A stretch of 64,000 bases of DNA from the NCBI GenBank assembly GCA_040218145.1, contig JAVJQK010000037.1:62001-126000 (forward strand). Reading direction: 5' to 3'. This DNA is from Sandaracinaceae bacterium. GTDB taxonomy: Bacteria; Myxococcota_A; Polyangia; Polyangiales; Sandaracinaceae. The translations under genes were made by a program, and so were the position numbers. Of this stretch, positions 1-8,597 are shown one piece after another; the stretch's first letter is position 1; the number at the start of each line of letters is the position of its first letter. The notes beneath the pieces were generated by a model, which made no database searches, was not told where the DNA came from, and was given only the letters and a program-made list of their open reading frames with translations.

Positions 1-224
1 CGCCGCAGGCCTTCGCTGAGCACGAACATCGCGCCGATGGCGATCGTCGCGGGGTTCGAGAAGCCCGCCAGGCCCTCCGCGGGGCTCAAGATGCCCGTCA
101 CCATCAAGGTCACGCAGACGATCAGGGCCGTGACCTCGTACGAGACCCGCTCCCACGCGAAGAGGACGAGGGCGAGGGCGATCAGCGCGAAGACGATGGC
201 GATCTCGAAGGTCACCGCACCCAT
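1..224 (-). CDS. SLC13-type permease, N-terminal fragment (runs off the window)
   Basis: Only the first 74 codons are present; the gene continues left of base 1. It starts at an ATG (bases 224-222). The residues form two hydrophobic segments separated by WERVSYEV, followed by SPAEGLAGFSNPATIAIGAM. That 'GFSNPA-I-AMFVLSEGL' pattern is typical of the first part of SLC13/DASS-like permeases (sodium:sulfate or citrate symporter family, often with TrkA-C domains), which import anions across the inner membrane. It is the last member of a minus-strand run after the POT transporter and the PhnD-like protein. Substrate cannot be told from this fragment. Confidence 0.7.
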   Translation of the reverse strand, partial: MGAVTFEIAIVFALIALALVLFAWERVSYEVTALIVCVTLMVTGILSPAEGLAGFSNPATIAIGAMFVLSEGLR

Positions 225-289
225 GGATACAGGCGCGGCCCGCGGTCATGGCCAGAGCAGCGCTTCGAGGAGGGGGGCTTCGGCCGCGG

Positions 290-1057
290 TCAGGGCTCGG
301 GCAGGAGCGCGGCGATGCGGGCGTACGCCTCGAGCTTCGCCGGCTCGAGCGCGTCCGCCTCCATGGCCAGCCGGAGCGCGGGCAGGCCGGCCGTGATCCG
401 CTTCGTCAGCGCGTCCGCGCGCGCGGGCTCGAGGGCGCGGGTCAGGATGAGCGCGTCGGTCGGCACGGCCTGGGTGATCAGCAGCGCCTCGAGCCGGGTC
501 GCGCCCGCGCGCCCGCCGTGCAGGGCGAGGGCCTCCTCGACCCGCGCGTCCTCGTCACCGGCCACGGAGATCGCGGCGACGTCGGCGTCCCCGTCGAGCA
601 CGGCGGCGAGCGCCGCGGGGTGACTGCCGAGGAAGCGCTCCGACGCGAAGGTCTGCTCGGGGACCAGCCCTCGCTCCGCGAGGTGCGCGCGCACGAGGAG
701 GTAGCCGCCGAGCGAGAGCGGATCGACCCACGCCGCGCGCGCACCGCGCAGGCGGCTCAGGCCGAGGTGCGCCGCGCGGTCCGCCACGAGGGCCGAGCGA
801 TAGGTCGAGCGCCCGGCGCGGACGACCCGGTAGACCGCGTGGATGTGCGACGAGCACTGGGCGCAGACCGCCGACGGCAGCCAGGCCAGCTCCACGTCGC
901 GCGCGCGCACCCGGAAGCGGAGGGCGTCGTAGCTCTCCGCCACCTCGACCTCCACGCGCTCCCCCAGATCCCGCGTGAGCGAACGCTCGAGCAGCTCGCC
1001 CCGCGCGCGAGCCCGGGCGTCGCCCACCGACGGCGGCATGAGGAAGCGCAGGGTCAC
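290..1057 (-). CDS. PhnD-like phosphate/phosphonate-type substrate-binding protein
   Basis: A 255-residue protein resembling the PhnD/phosphonate ABC-transporter binding-protein fold (PF12974): an N-terminal strand TLRFLMPPSV, a central WVDPLSLGGYLLVRAHL segment matching the 'DP-S-SGY' ligand-loop region, then SERFLGSHPAALAAVLDGDADVAAIS, the usual 'H-A-V--G-ADVA' hinge. There is no signal peptide and no permease or ATPase gene beside it, so it may be a cytoplasmic or orphan ligand sensor. A GTG at 1063 is also possible. The GTG at 1057 is preferred because a TATGAC hexamer (1069-1064) sits 6 nt before it, which fits the leaderless pattern of this window. It lies 42 nt after the POT transporter gene. 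Confidence 0.7.
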   Translation of the reverse strand: MTLRFLMPPSVGDARARARGELLERSLTRDLGERVEVEVAESYDALRFRVRARDVELAWLPSAVCAQCSSHIHAVYRVVRAGRSTYRSALVADRAAHLGLSRLRGARAAWVDPLSLGGYLLVRAHLAERGLVPEQTFASERFLGSHPAALAAVLDGDADVAAISVAGDEDARVEEALALHGGRAGATRLEALLITQAVPTDALILTRALEPARADALTKRITAGLPALRLAMEADALEPAKLEAYARIAALLPEP

Positions 1058-1099
1058 GCGCACGTCATAGCCGCGATCCGCGGGCTTTCGAGGACGCGG

Positions 1100-2812
1100 T
1101 CAATCCTCGTCGGGCTCGACCGGATCCGGCCGCAGGAACCAACTCGCCACGAAGAGCGCGCTGAACATGATGAGCTGCACCAGGACGGCCATGGAGTAGG
1201 CGTAGTAATTGGCGATGGCGAGCCCGAAGACGATGGGGACGAGCAGCCCGCGCACCCAGAGGTGGCCGTGCGTGTTGAACGAGAACCCGGGCTCGCGCTT
1301 CGCCTTGCGGGTCAGCCAGTCGTAGCCGACGAGTAGGAGCATCGAGCCGAGGCCGATCAGGGTGAAGACGAGCCACATCGACTGCGGCTCGTAGGTCTGC
1401 CACAGCAGCTCGCGCGCGCCCCAGGCGTCCACGCCGAGCGTCCGCTCGAAGAAGTCCATCACCGCGCCGCGGTCGAGGGCCTCGACCGCCTGCGCGTTCA
1501 CGTTGGACTGCTCCACGAGGTAGCGGCGCGCCAGCACGACCTTGTCGCCGTTCTCCTGGTACATCTCGCCCGCCACGATCGAGCCGATCGACCAGCCGAT
1601 GCCCACCGTCATGTTGACGTACCCCATGTAGAGGCCGTCTTTGCCCTTGGGCGCGATGCTGGCGAGGTACCGCATCTTGGTGGGGCTGGCCATCATCTCG
1701 CCGACCGAGAAGATCGCGATGGCGCCGAGGGTGACCCAGCCGCTCATGCTCACGCCGAGCACGTAGATGCCGACGGCGGAGATGGCGATGCCGATGACGA
1801 TGGCGGTGAGCGAGCGGAGCCGCCCGGTCAGGAAGCCGACGAGGAACGCGGCCACGCTGATCATCGCCGCGTTGAAATTGATGATCCACTCCTGCGTGAG
1901 GTTGCCGCCGTTGACGGTCGGCACCGCGCCTTCGCCGAGGATGGACTGCAGCGCCGCGGCGGGGCCGCGCGAGTCGACCCAGTCGTCGATGAAGTTCGGG
2001 AGGATGTCGAACAGCTGATAGAACATCAGCCAGAAGCCGGCGAAGGTGATCGTGAAGAAGAAGAGGCGCGGCTCGAGCAGCCCCTTCACCGCGTCGATCA
2101 GCAGCTCGCCCGGGCCGGCCAGCGGGCCCGTGTCTTCGCGCTCCGGCTCGCGGAAGAAGAAGAGCGGGAGGAAGTTCAGGGAGATGCCGATGGCGCACGC
2201 CATGAACACGTACTCCCACTCGAGCACCCGCAGGTAGCCCGCGATCAGCGGCCCGAGGAAGCCGCCGATGTTGACCATCTGGTAGAAGATGCCCCAGCCG
2301 AACGAGGCCGACTCCTTGGGCATCTGGTTCGAGATGAGGCCCTGCAGCCCGGGCTTGAAGATGGCGGTGCCGAGCGCGAGGAACATCGCGCCGGTGAAGA
2401 AGACCTCGAAGACGCTGTCGACGCCGGCCGCGCGGGCCTCGGCGAGCGGCATCCCGGCCAGTGACTCGGCGATGGCGATGCAGTAGCCCATCAGCAGGTA
2501 GCCGATGATCTTGAGCACCGTGCTGATCGCGATGTTGAGCTTGTAGCCGTAGCGGTCGGCGAACCCGCCCGTGAAGATGGGCACGAAGCTCTGGACGAGG
2601 GCCCAGATGGCGTAGATCGAGCCCTTCTGGACGTGATCGAGGCCGGGGCCGCCCTCGCTGATGGCCAGGACCATGAAGACCGGCAGGACGGTGCGGACGC
2701 CGTAGTAGGCGAAGCGCTCGACCAGCTCCATCCAGTTCGCGGTCCAGTAGACCGCCCCGAACGCGCTGAGCTGCTCGAAGAAGGAGGGCTTCGACGATCC
2801 GGCTTTCGACAT
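1100..2812 (-). CDS. POT-family (MFS) proton-dependent transporter
   Basis: A 570-residue multi-pass membrane protein. Near the N-terminus WMELVERFAYYGVRTVLP matches the 'ERF-YYG-R--L' signature of the proton-dependent oligopeptide transporter (POT/PTR2) family, and QMVNIGGFLGPLIAGYL matches the later PTR2 'N-G---GP' helix. A dozen or more hydrophobic helices follow, with long loops, and the C-terminus is acidic (PDPVEPDED). Such proteins import di/tripeptides or other small solutes with protons. An upstream in-frame start at 2905 would add 31 Arg-rich residues with no family resemblance, so the ATG at 2812 (MSKAGSS) is chosen. The POT exact substrate motif (ExxERFxYY) is retained; transport specificity is inferred only. 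Confidence 0.82.
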   Translation of the reverse strand: MSKAGSSKPSFFEQLSAFGAVYWTANWMELVERFAYYGVRTVLPVFMVLAISEGGPGLDHVQKGSIYAIWALVQSFVPIFTGGFADRYGYKLNIAISTVLKIIGYLLMGYCIAIAESLAGMPLAEARAAGVDSVFEVFFTGAMFLALGTAIFKPGLQGLISNQMPKESASFGWGIFYQMVNIGGFLGPLIAGYLRVLEWEYVFMACAIGISLNFLPLFFFREPEREDTGPLAGPGELLIDAVKGLLEPRLFFFTITFAGFWLMFYQLFDILPNFIDDWVDSRGPAAALQSILGEGAVPTVNGGNLTQEWIINFNAAMISVAAFLVGFLTGRLRSLTAIVIGIAISAVGIYVLGVSMSGWVTLGAIAIFSVGEMMASPTKMRYLASIAPKGKDGLYMGYVNMTVGIGWSIGSIVAGEMYQENGDKVVLARRYLVEQSNVNAQAVEALDRGAVMDFFERTLGVDAWGARELLWQTYEPQSMWLVFTLIGLGSMLLLVGYDWLTRKAKREPGFSFNTHGHLWVRGLLVPIVFGLAIANYYAYSMAVLVQLIMFSALFVASWFLRPDPVEPDED

Positions 2813-2957
2813 GGCGGCGCACCGTACGCCCCACCGCGGGTCGTGTCGACGCGGTGCCGTGACCCGCGGCACACGCCGGCACGCGTGGGCCGGGCGACTC
2901 CGCACGATCCACGGAGGGGATCGCGGATCACCCCTGTTTCAACGGCTCCTGCGCGCC

Positions 2958-2973
2958 TGGCACTGCCCTTGCT
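2958..2973 (+). promoter_or_regulatory. Sigma-54 promoter of the DUF2330 gene
   Basis: TGGCAC at 2958-2963 and TTGCT at 2969-2973, separated by 5 nt, match the -24/-12 consensus exactly, with GG and GC 10 nt apart as required. The site is 28 nt before the ATG at 3002, giving a 5' leader of about 18 nt that includes GGAGG. An imperfect 21-nt dyad at 2915-2935 (AGGGG...CCCCT) lies just upstream and might bind an activator. Confidence 0.7.
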
Positions 2974-3001
2974 CATCACCGGCTCGATGACCGGAGGACC
3001 C

Positions 3002-4294
3002 ATGAAGAACAGCATTCGATACGGCGCGCTGGCGTGCCTGGCCGGGCTCGCGGGGCTGGCGGCGCCCCAGCCGGCCCAGGCGTGTGGCGGCTGCTTCGCC
3101 CCGACAGGCAGCCCCACCGTGGTGACGCGTCATCAGATGGCGGTCTCGATCTCGATGGAGGAGACGACCCTCTGGGATCAGATCGAGTACGCGGGCGACC
3201 CGGAGGACTTCGTCTGGGTCCTCCCGGTGCGGAACGGCGCGCCGGTGGAGCTGGCCGAGAACGCCTTCTTCGAGGCCCTCGAGCAGACCACCCGGATCAC
3301 CCTCCAGGCCCCGCAGGCGCCGCAGACCTTCTGCCCCGACCCGTGCGGCGGGTTCTTCGCGGGGGCCGCCGACCGCTCGGGCAGCGCGGACGCCGGGGCG
3401 AGCGAGGTCACCGTGCATCACCAGGCCAGCATCGGCCCGTACGAGACGGTCACCATCGGCTCCGAGGACCCGAACGCGCTCGTGCAGTGGCTGCGTGACC
3501 ACTACTACGCGGTGCCGGACTCCATCCTGCCGACCATCCGCCACTACACGGAGCAGGGCATGGACTTCGCCGTGCTGCGCCTCTCGCCCAACTTCGGCGT
3601 CAACCAGATGCAGCCGGTGCGCGTGACGATGCCCGGCCTCAACCCGACCTTCCCGCTGCGCATGGTCGCGGCCGGGGTCGAGGGCTCGGTCGGACTCGAG
3701 CTCTTCGTCATCGCCGAGGGCCGCTACGGATCGTCCAACTTCGCCATCGGCGAGGTCGACCGCGACGCGCTCTCGTACGACTGGGACACCAGCCGGTTCA
3801 ACTACGACGCGCTCTACGACGCGGCGGCGAGCGCGAACGACGGCCGCACCTGGGTCGCCGAGTACGCGATGGACGCGCCGACCTGGCAGCTCGAGAACTA
3901 CGTCTCCTACGACGACGACGGCGAGCCCCACTACGCGCGCGACGACTGGGAGGTCGCCTCGCGCCACGTCGAGGCCCCGTACATCACCCGCCTCACCGCG
4001 GACCTCGCGGTCGAGCACCTGGGCGAGGACCTCATCCTGGAGGCGGCGGACGGCGGCGACCTGCCGGGCTTCATCGACGTCACGAACGAGCTCAACCGCG
4101 CCCCGGACGTGAGCTGCAGCAACGTCTGCACGGACCCCTACGGCGGCGGCAGCTCGGGAGGCGGGCTCGGCTGGCGCGACGGAGGCCGCGGCGACGGCCT
4201 CTGCACGGTCAGCCCCGGCAACACCGCGGGCGCCTTCGGGCTGCTCGCCCTGCTCGGCGCGGCGGCGGCCTTCGGCCTCCGGCGTCGTCGGTAG
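3002..4294 (+). CDS. DUF2330 secreted protein with MYXO-CTERM-like tail
   Basis: A 430-residue exported protein. Residues 1-27 are a signal peptide ending in the Ala-rich stretch before ACGGCFAP, the Cys-Gly-Gly-Cys start of mature DUF2330 proteins (PF10092). The body carries the DUF2330 'D--W-LP-R' segments (FVWVLPVRNG). The tail is a Gly/Ser linker, a single Cys, a hydrophobic helix and RRRR, a layout like MYXO-CTERM sorting tails, so surface anchoring with tail processing is inferred. Start ATG 3002 has GGAGGACC directly before it. The function of DUF2330 is unknown. A sigma-54 promoter precedes it, so expression probably depends on an NtrC-type activator. Confidence 0.85.
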   Translation: MKNSIRYGALACLAGLAGLAAPQPAQACGGCFAPTGSPTVVTRHQMAVSISMEETTLWDQIEYAGDPEDFVWVLPVRNGAPVELAENAFFEALEQTTRITLQAPQAPQTFCPDPCGGFFAGAADRSGSADAGASEVTVHHQASIGPYETVTIGSEDPNALVQWLRDHYYAVPDSILPTIRHYTEQGMDFAVLRLSPNFGVNQMQPVRVTMPGLNPTFPLRMVAAGVEGSVGLELFVIAEGRYGSSNFAIGEVDRDALSYDWDTSRFNYDALYDAAASANDGRTWVAEYAMDAPTWQLENYVSYDDDGEPHYARDDWEVASRHVEAPYITRLTADLAVEHLGEDLILEAADGGDLPGFIDVTNELNRAPDVSCSNVCTDPYGGGSSGGGLGWRDGGRGDGLCTVSPGNTAGAFGLLALLGAAAAFGLRRRR

Positions 4295-4421
4295 ACGCGC
4301 GGCACTTCGAACGCGAGAACGCGGCGGCGGGGCTCTCGGGCCTCGCCGTCTTCGCGTGCGCTCCAGGTGACATAGGTGGGCTTGAAAAGCCCCTCCCGAC
4401 GGATCAGGCTCCACGCCGCCG

Positions 4422-5354
4422 ATGACCGAGTTGTTCGATCGCGAGTTCCTCTTCGTCACCGGCAAGGGCGGCGTCGGAAAGACCACCGTCAGCGCCGCCA
4501 TCGCCCTCGCGGCCGCCAAGCGCGGCAAGCGCGTGCTCGTGGCCATGTGCAACGCCAAGGAGCGGCTGAGCCACCTGCTCGAGGTCGACGCGATCGGCAC
4601 CCGCAACCAGCGCGTCGCCCCCAACCTCGAGGCGGTGAACATGACCCCCGCCGTGGCCCTCGAGGAGTACGGCCTGATGGTCCTGAAGGTCCGCAGCGTC
4701 TACAAGGCGATCTTCGAGAACCGCTTCGTCGCGGCCGTCCTGCGTGGCACGCCCGGCATCGAGGCGTGGTCGATGCTCGGCAAGGCCTACTTCCACACCG
4801 AGGAGCGAGACGAGTCCGGCCGGCCCCGCTACGACATGGTGATCGTCGACGGCCCCGCGACCGGGCACGCGCTCGACATGCTCCGGGTGCCGCAGGTGAT
4901 CTGCGACGTCGCGCCGCCGGGGCTGCTCCGCAACGAGGCCGAGAAGGCGCGCGCCCTCTTCCGCGATCGGCGCCGCAGCGCCGCGGTGCTCGTCACGCTC
5001 CCCGAGGACATGCCGGCGAACGAGACGATCGAGCTCCACGCGGCCCTCGGCGGGCCCGACATCGCGATGCCGGTCGGCGGGCTCGTGGTGAACTCGATGC
5101 TCTCCAAGCTCTTCAAGTCCCAGGAGCGCGCCCCGATCGCCGCGCTCCCCGCCAAGCTCCAGCCGGGCTCCTCCGCCTCGGCGCTCGCGCTCGCGGGCCG
5201 TCAGCGCGCCTTGCGAGAGGCGACGCAGCAGGACGCGATCGCCAAGCTCAAGGCGCAGCTCCCGGAGCTCCCGCGCACCATGCTGCCGATGCTGCACGTG
5301 CCCGAGTTCCGGCGCAGCGCGGTCGAGTCCCTGGCCGCCTGCTTCGAGAGCTGA
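4422..5354 (+). CDS. ArsA-family P-loop ATPase
   Basis: 310 residues. The deviant Walker A motif GKGGVGKTT (residues 14-22) with Lys at both ends places it in the ArsA/GET3/MinD (SIMIBI) class. MVIVDGPATGHALDML is the switch II region typical of ArsA ('D-APTGHTLR'), with G in place of A/P. Family members are dimeric ATPases that move anions or tail-anchored proteins; in bacteria most single-domain forms have unknown cargo. There is no arsenic gene around, and the metal-binding Cys set of true ArsA is not apparent, so an arsenite role is unlikely. A 6-bp inverted repeat (GGGCTT/AAGCCC, 4378-4392) lies in the 127-nt leader. The SRPBCC gene follows after 46 nt. Confidence 0.85.
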   Translation: MTELFDREFLFVTGKGGVGKTTVSAAIALAAAKRGKRVLVAMCNAKERLSHLLEVDAIGTRNQRVAPNLEAVNMTPAVALEEYGLMVLKVRSVYKAIFENRFVAAVLRGTPGIEAWSMLGKAYFHTEERDESGRPRYDMVIVDGPATGHALDMLRVPQVICDVAPPGLLRNEAEKARALFRDRRRSAAVLVTLPEDMPANETIELHAALGGPDIAMPVGGLVVNSMLSKLFKSQERAPIAALPAKLQPGSSASALALAGRQRALREATQQDAIAKLKAQLPELPRTMLPMLHVPEFRRSAVESLAACFES

Positions 5355-5400
5355 GCGTCCGTTCGCGCGCGCGCCCGACGCGCGCTATGAACGCGCACCC

Positions 5401-5934
5401 ATGCGGATCGAGGCCGACTCGGTGCTCCGTCATTCGCGCGACGCGGTCTTCGCGGCGTACCGCGACGACCTCCCGGCGTTCGTGGAGTTCCTGCCCAACG
5501 TGCGGTCCATCGAGGTGATCGAGCGGCAGGGACAGGGCGACATCGTGCACCTCCACAACGTGTGGCACGGCGCGACGGAGCTGCCGACCTCGCTCGCCAG
5601 CGCGCTCGAGGCCCGGGTGCTGTCGTGGGACGATCACGCGGCCTGGGACGAGGCGGGCTACACGTGCGACTGGGTGATCGAGCCCCACGCCTTCCGCAAC
5701 GCGGTGCGCTGCCGCGGTCAGACCACCTTCATCGACCTCGACGAGGGCCGCACGCGCATCGAGATGAACGGGGAGCTGTCCATCGATCTCGAACGGGTCC
5801 GGGCCATCCCCACCTTCCTCGCCGGCTCCCTCGCGCGCACGGCCGAGGCGTTCCTCCTGCGGCAGCTCACGGCCAACCTCGCGAGCGTCAGCGACGCGCT
5901 CGCCAACTACCTGCGCGAGGACACGCTCGCGTGA
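5401..5934 (+). CDS. SRPBCC/START-like lipid-binding-fold protein
   Basis: 177 residues with the layout of a small SRPBCC (Bet v1-like) domain: RIEADSVLRHSRDAVFAAYRDDLPAFVEFLPNVRSI resembles the polyketide-cyclase/START N-terminus, with alternating beta strands in the middle and a long C-terminal helix (AEAFLLRQLTANLASVSDAL). Such domains bind lipids or other hydrophobic ligands. The ligand cannot be inferred. A TATGAA hexamer at 5386-5391 ends 9 nt before the ATG, and there is no Shine-Dalgarno, so the mRNA is probably leaderless. Confidence 0.7.
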   Translation: MRIEADSVLRHSRDAVFAAYRDDLPAFVEFLPNVRSIEVIERQGQGDIVHLHNVWHGATELPTSLASALEARVLSWDDHAAWDEAGYTCDWVIEPHAFRNAVRCRGQTTFIDLDEGRTRIEMNGELSIDLERVRAIPTFLAGSLARTAEAFLLRQLTANLASVSDALANYLREDTLA

Positions 5935-6012
5935 GGGGCTCGACGTGCGCGGCGCTTCGTCCCCAGGCGGGGCCCGTCATTCCGGGTTCCTCACGCCGTT
6001 GATCGGAGTCGA

Positions 6013-6588
6013 GTGCGCGCGGAATGTCAGATCTCCTCGTCCGTGGTCAACGGGGTTCGCCGGCTCCTCATCGACGAGGGGCGCTGGCAGGAGATCGAGC
6101 GCGCGCTCCTCGAGCGGGATCCCGACATGGAGGACTGGCTCGAGGACACGGGCAGGCGCCCCTACGTCTCCTTCGCCGGCCACCGCCGCCTGCTCGAGGC
6201 GGTGGGGGGCGACGAGGGAGCGCCTGCGCTGCGTCGCCTCGGCCACGCGCGCCTCAGCGCGGCGATGGATCTCGGACCCGTGGCGCCCATCCTCCGCTGC
6301 TGGGTCCGGCAGTACGCGCACATCCCGACCGCGCTGCTCCACGTGGCGCCGTACGTCTGGGACGTGATCCTGCGCCACGCGGGGCGGCTTCAGATCGAGG
6401 AGACCGGGCCTCACCGCATGGTCTATCGCGCGGTGGACGCCCCCGAGGCGCTCCACTCGGCGACGCTCTGGCACGCGCTCGTCGAGGGCTACGGGACGGA
6501 GCTGCTGCGTCGCTCGGGCCGCGACGGGGAGGTGCGCGTGCAGGTCGACGCGCGCGGCTTCGCGCTGGTCGGGACCTGGGACCGCTGA
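6013..6588 (+). CDS. Uncharacterised ~190-aa protein (DUF2378-like size and layout)
   Basis: 191 residues from a GTG. No family is recognised securely. Predicted mostly helical at the N-terminus (VVNGVRRLLIDEGRWQEIERALL), then a strand-rich C-terminus (GPHRMVYRAVDAP, VRVQVDARGFALVGTWD). The layout of helices followed by a small sheet is reminiscent of the Myxococcota-specific DUF2378/TIGR02265 proteins and of heme-NO-binding-like sensors, but no ligand residue can be pointed to. An ATG at 6024 is in another frame and gives an Arg/Pro-rich product, so the GTG frame is preferred. It converges on rarA with 3 nt between stops. Confidence 0.6.
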   Translation: MRAECQISSSVVNGVRRLLIDEGRWQEIERALLERDPDMEDWLEDTGRRPYVSFAGHRRLLEAVGGDEGAPALRRLGHARLSAAMDLGPVAPILRCWVRQYAHIPTALLHVAPYVWDVILRHAGRLQIEETGPHRMVYRAVDAPEALHSATLWHALVEGYGTELLRRSGRDGEVRVQVDARGFALVGTWDR

Positions 6589-6591
6589 CGG

Positions 6592-7914
6592 TCAGCTCTC
6601 CTCGACGTCCTCGCCGCGCAGCCGGGCGAGCCGCCGACGGATCTTGATCTCGAAGCCCGCCTCGCGCGGCTCGTAGTAGCGCCGCCCGGCCAGCTTCTCC
6701 GGGAGATAGGTCTCGCCCGCCGCGTGCCCGCCTTCGCCGTGCGGGTAGCGGTACCCCTCGCCGTAGCCCCACTCCTTCATGGCCTTGGTGGGCGCGTTGC
6801 GCAGCTTCATCGGCACGGGCAACGGGCCGTGCTCGCGTACGTCGTCGCGCGCCGAGGTCCACGCCGCGTAGCTCGCGTTCGATTTGACGGTGCTCGCCAG
6901 GTACGTGCAGCACTGCGACATCGCGAACAGGCCCTCGGGCATGCCGAGCCGCCGGAAGGCGGCGTCCGCCGCGACCGCCACCTGCAGCGCCTGCGGGTCG
7001 GCGTTGCCCACGTCTTCGCTCGCGAAGATGATGAGCCGGCGCAGGATGAACATCGGGTCGTCGCCCGCCTCGAGCATGCGCATCATCCAGTAGATGGCCG
7101 CGTCGGGGTCGTTGCCGCGCATCGACTTGATGAACGCGCTGATGACGTTGTAGTGCTCCTCGCCGCTCTTGTCGTAGAGGAGCGTCTTCTCCGCGAGCGC
7201 CTCGCGCACCAGGGCCTCGTCGATCGGGTTGCCCGACGCGGCCGCCTCGCGCGCGGCCAGCTCCAGCACGTCCAGCGACCGGCGCGCGTCGCCTCGACCG
7301 AGCTCCGCGATCACCGCGAGCGCGTCGCCCTCGACCTTCACGCCGAGCTTGCCGAGCCCGCGGTCGGCGTCCTTCAGCGCGCGGCGGAGCAGGGTCTCGA
7401 CCGCGTCCGGCGGCAGCGCCTCGAGCCGGAAGACCCGCGCCCGGCTGAGGAGCGCCGCGTTGACGGCGAAGGAAGGGTTCTCGGTCGTGGCCCCGATGAG
7501 CACCACCGTGCCCTTCTCGACGTGGGGCAGCAGCGCGTCTTGCTGCGCCTTGTTGAAGCGGTGGATCTCGTCGACGAAGAGGATGGTCGGGCGGCCGTAG
7601 AGCTTCCGGCGCTCGTCCGCCTTCTGGATGAGCCGCCGCAGCTCGGGCACGCCGCCCATCACGGCGCTGAAGGGGACGAAGTCGCCCTTGGTCTCGTGCG
7701 CGACGACGCGCGCGAGCGTGGTCTTGCCCGTCCCTGGCGGACCCCAGAGCAGCATCGACGGAACCCGGTCCGCGCGGATGGCCTTCGCGAGCAGGCGGTG
7801 CTCGCCGATCACGTGCCGCTGGCCCACCATCTCGGCGAGCGAGCGCGGCCGCATCCGCTCGGACAGTGGCGCGCCTTCGGGGTCGCGTTCATGCGCGTGA
7901 TCGAAGAGGTCCAT
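6592..7914 (-). CDS. rarA: Replication-associated recombination protein A (MgsA/RarA)
   Basis: 440-residue AAA+ ATPase, full length for the family. Residues 1-30 hold the RarA N-terminus ([19 protein letters not shown]); Walker [10 protein letters not shown] is at 58-66; Walker [11 protein letters not shown] is at 111-120; sensor 1 lies in [10 protein letters not shown] and the arginine-finger region in LLSRARVF. The C-terminal half carries the tetramerisation domain ('[16 protein letters not shown]') and the DUF3721-free end. RarA acts at stalled forks with SSB and RecA. Single gene; its 3' end converges on the 191-aa unknown, and stop codons of both lie inside a short inverted repeat (6584-6596). 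Confidence 0.96.
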   Translation of the reverse strand: MDLFDHAHERDPEGAPLSERMRPRSLAEMVGQRHVIGEHRLLAKAIRADRVPSMLLWGPPGTGKTTLARVVAHETKGDFVPFSAVMGGVPELRRLIQKADERRKLYGRPTILFVDEIHRFNKAQQDALLPHVEKGTVVLIGATTENPSFAVNAALLSRARVFRLEALPPDAVETLLRRALKDADRGLGKLGVKVEGDALAVIAELGRGDARRSLDVLELAAREAAASGNPIDEALVREALAEKTLLYDKSGEEHYNVISAFIKSMRGNDPDAAIYWMMRMLEAGDDPMFILRRLIIFASEDVGNADPQALQVAVAADAAFRRLGMPEGLFAMSQCCTYLASTVKSNASYAAWTSARDDVREHGPLPVPMKLRNAPTKAMKEWGYGEGYRYPHGEGGHAAGETYLPEKLAGRRYYEPREAGFEIKIRRRLARLRGEDVEES

Positions 7915-8071
7915 GGGTGTGACATTCCAGTCGCGGACCGGACCATAGCCAGGCTCCCCGGTTCACGCCGCGAAACTTTTTCGCCCCTCATCCGTCCATG
8001 AACCGCATGTCCCCGTGGTCGGTACGGCTCTCGCAGAGTCGACGGGTGCGGTGCCAGAGAAGGAGAGGCGT

Positions 8072-8563
8072 GTGCGGAACCTGCTCGAGATGATCTACGA
8101 GTACCAGCTCCTCAGCAGCAAGGAGCGGCACCTGGACATCCCCCTCGACGACGACGAGCGGGTGCGTCGCATGGGTCTGCATCGGCTGTTGATGGGGGAG
8201 GTGCCGGACGCGCGGCGTCGTCGCCTCGCCCGGGTCGCGCTGCCGATGCGCGTGCAGTTCACGCGCGCCGGTGGCTTCGAGCTCGGTGAGATCCGTGACC
8301 TCGGCGGCGGCGGCGTGTGCGTGCAGACCTCGGCGCCTCAGGATCCCGGGACGCGCGTGGTGCTCCGCGTCGAGGCGCCCGACGACGGCGTCGAGTACGT
8401 CTTCCCGTGCCGCGTGGTCTGGCGCTCGAGCCACGGCCCGCGCCGCATGGGGCTCGCCTTCGACGGCGTGCCCCATCAGAGCGAGCTCTACGGGGACGAG
8501 TCCGGCGTCTGGCGGCGCACCCCGCGCTTCGGCGCCGTCCGGGACACCTCCCACGTCGCCTGA
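8072..8563 (+). CDS. PilZ-domain protein
   Basis: 163 residues. A helical N-terminus (NLLEMIYEYQLLSSKER) precedes a PilZ barrel from about residue 50. RRLARVALPMRVQF supplies the arginine motif of c-di-GMP-binding PilZ domains, and EIRDLGGGGVCVQT the second loop. The usual D/N-x-S-x-x-G loop has Gly in place of Ser, so c-di-GMP binding may be weak or lost. The Myxococcota have many such stand-alone PilZ proteins (TIGR02266 type). GTG 8072 is preferred over an earlier GTG at 8015 because AAGGAGAG sits 4-11 nt upstream. Convergent with mrp. Confidence 0.75.
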   Translation: MRNLLEMIYEYQLLSSKERHLDIPLDDDERVRRMGLHRLLMGEVPDARRRRLARVALPMRVQFTRAGGFELGEIRDLGGGGVCVQTSAPQDPGTRVVLRVEAPDDGVEYVFPCRVVWRSSHGPRRMGLAFDGVPHQSELYGDESGVWRRTPRFGAVRDTSHVA

Positions 8564-8597
8564 CGCGGTGCTCTGATCAGCGCGGTGCTCTGATCAG
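8564..8597. repeat. 17-bp perfect tandem duplication between pilZ and mrp 3' ends
   Basis: CGCGGTGCTCTGATCAG occurs at 8564-8580 and again at 8581-8597. The second copy contains the mrp stop codon (minus strand, 8594-8596), and the first copy starts right after the PilZ stop. It looks like a recent slippage duplication at a convergent gene junction. Confidence 0.9.

Noticed and set aside
4378-4392. Hairpin GGGCTT/AAGCCC as terminator of the DUF2330 gene
   Set aside because: Short stem, 3-nt loop and no T-tract; lies close to the next gene's start.
6024-6647. ATG-started frame over the 191-aa gene
   Set aside because: Gives an Arg/Pro/Gly-rich product and runs into rarA; the GTG frame at 6013 has normal amino acid use.
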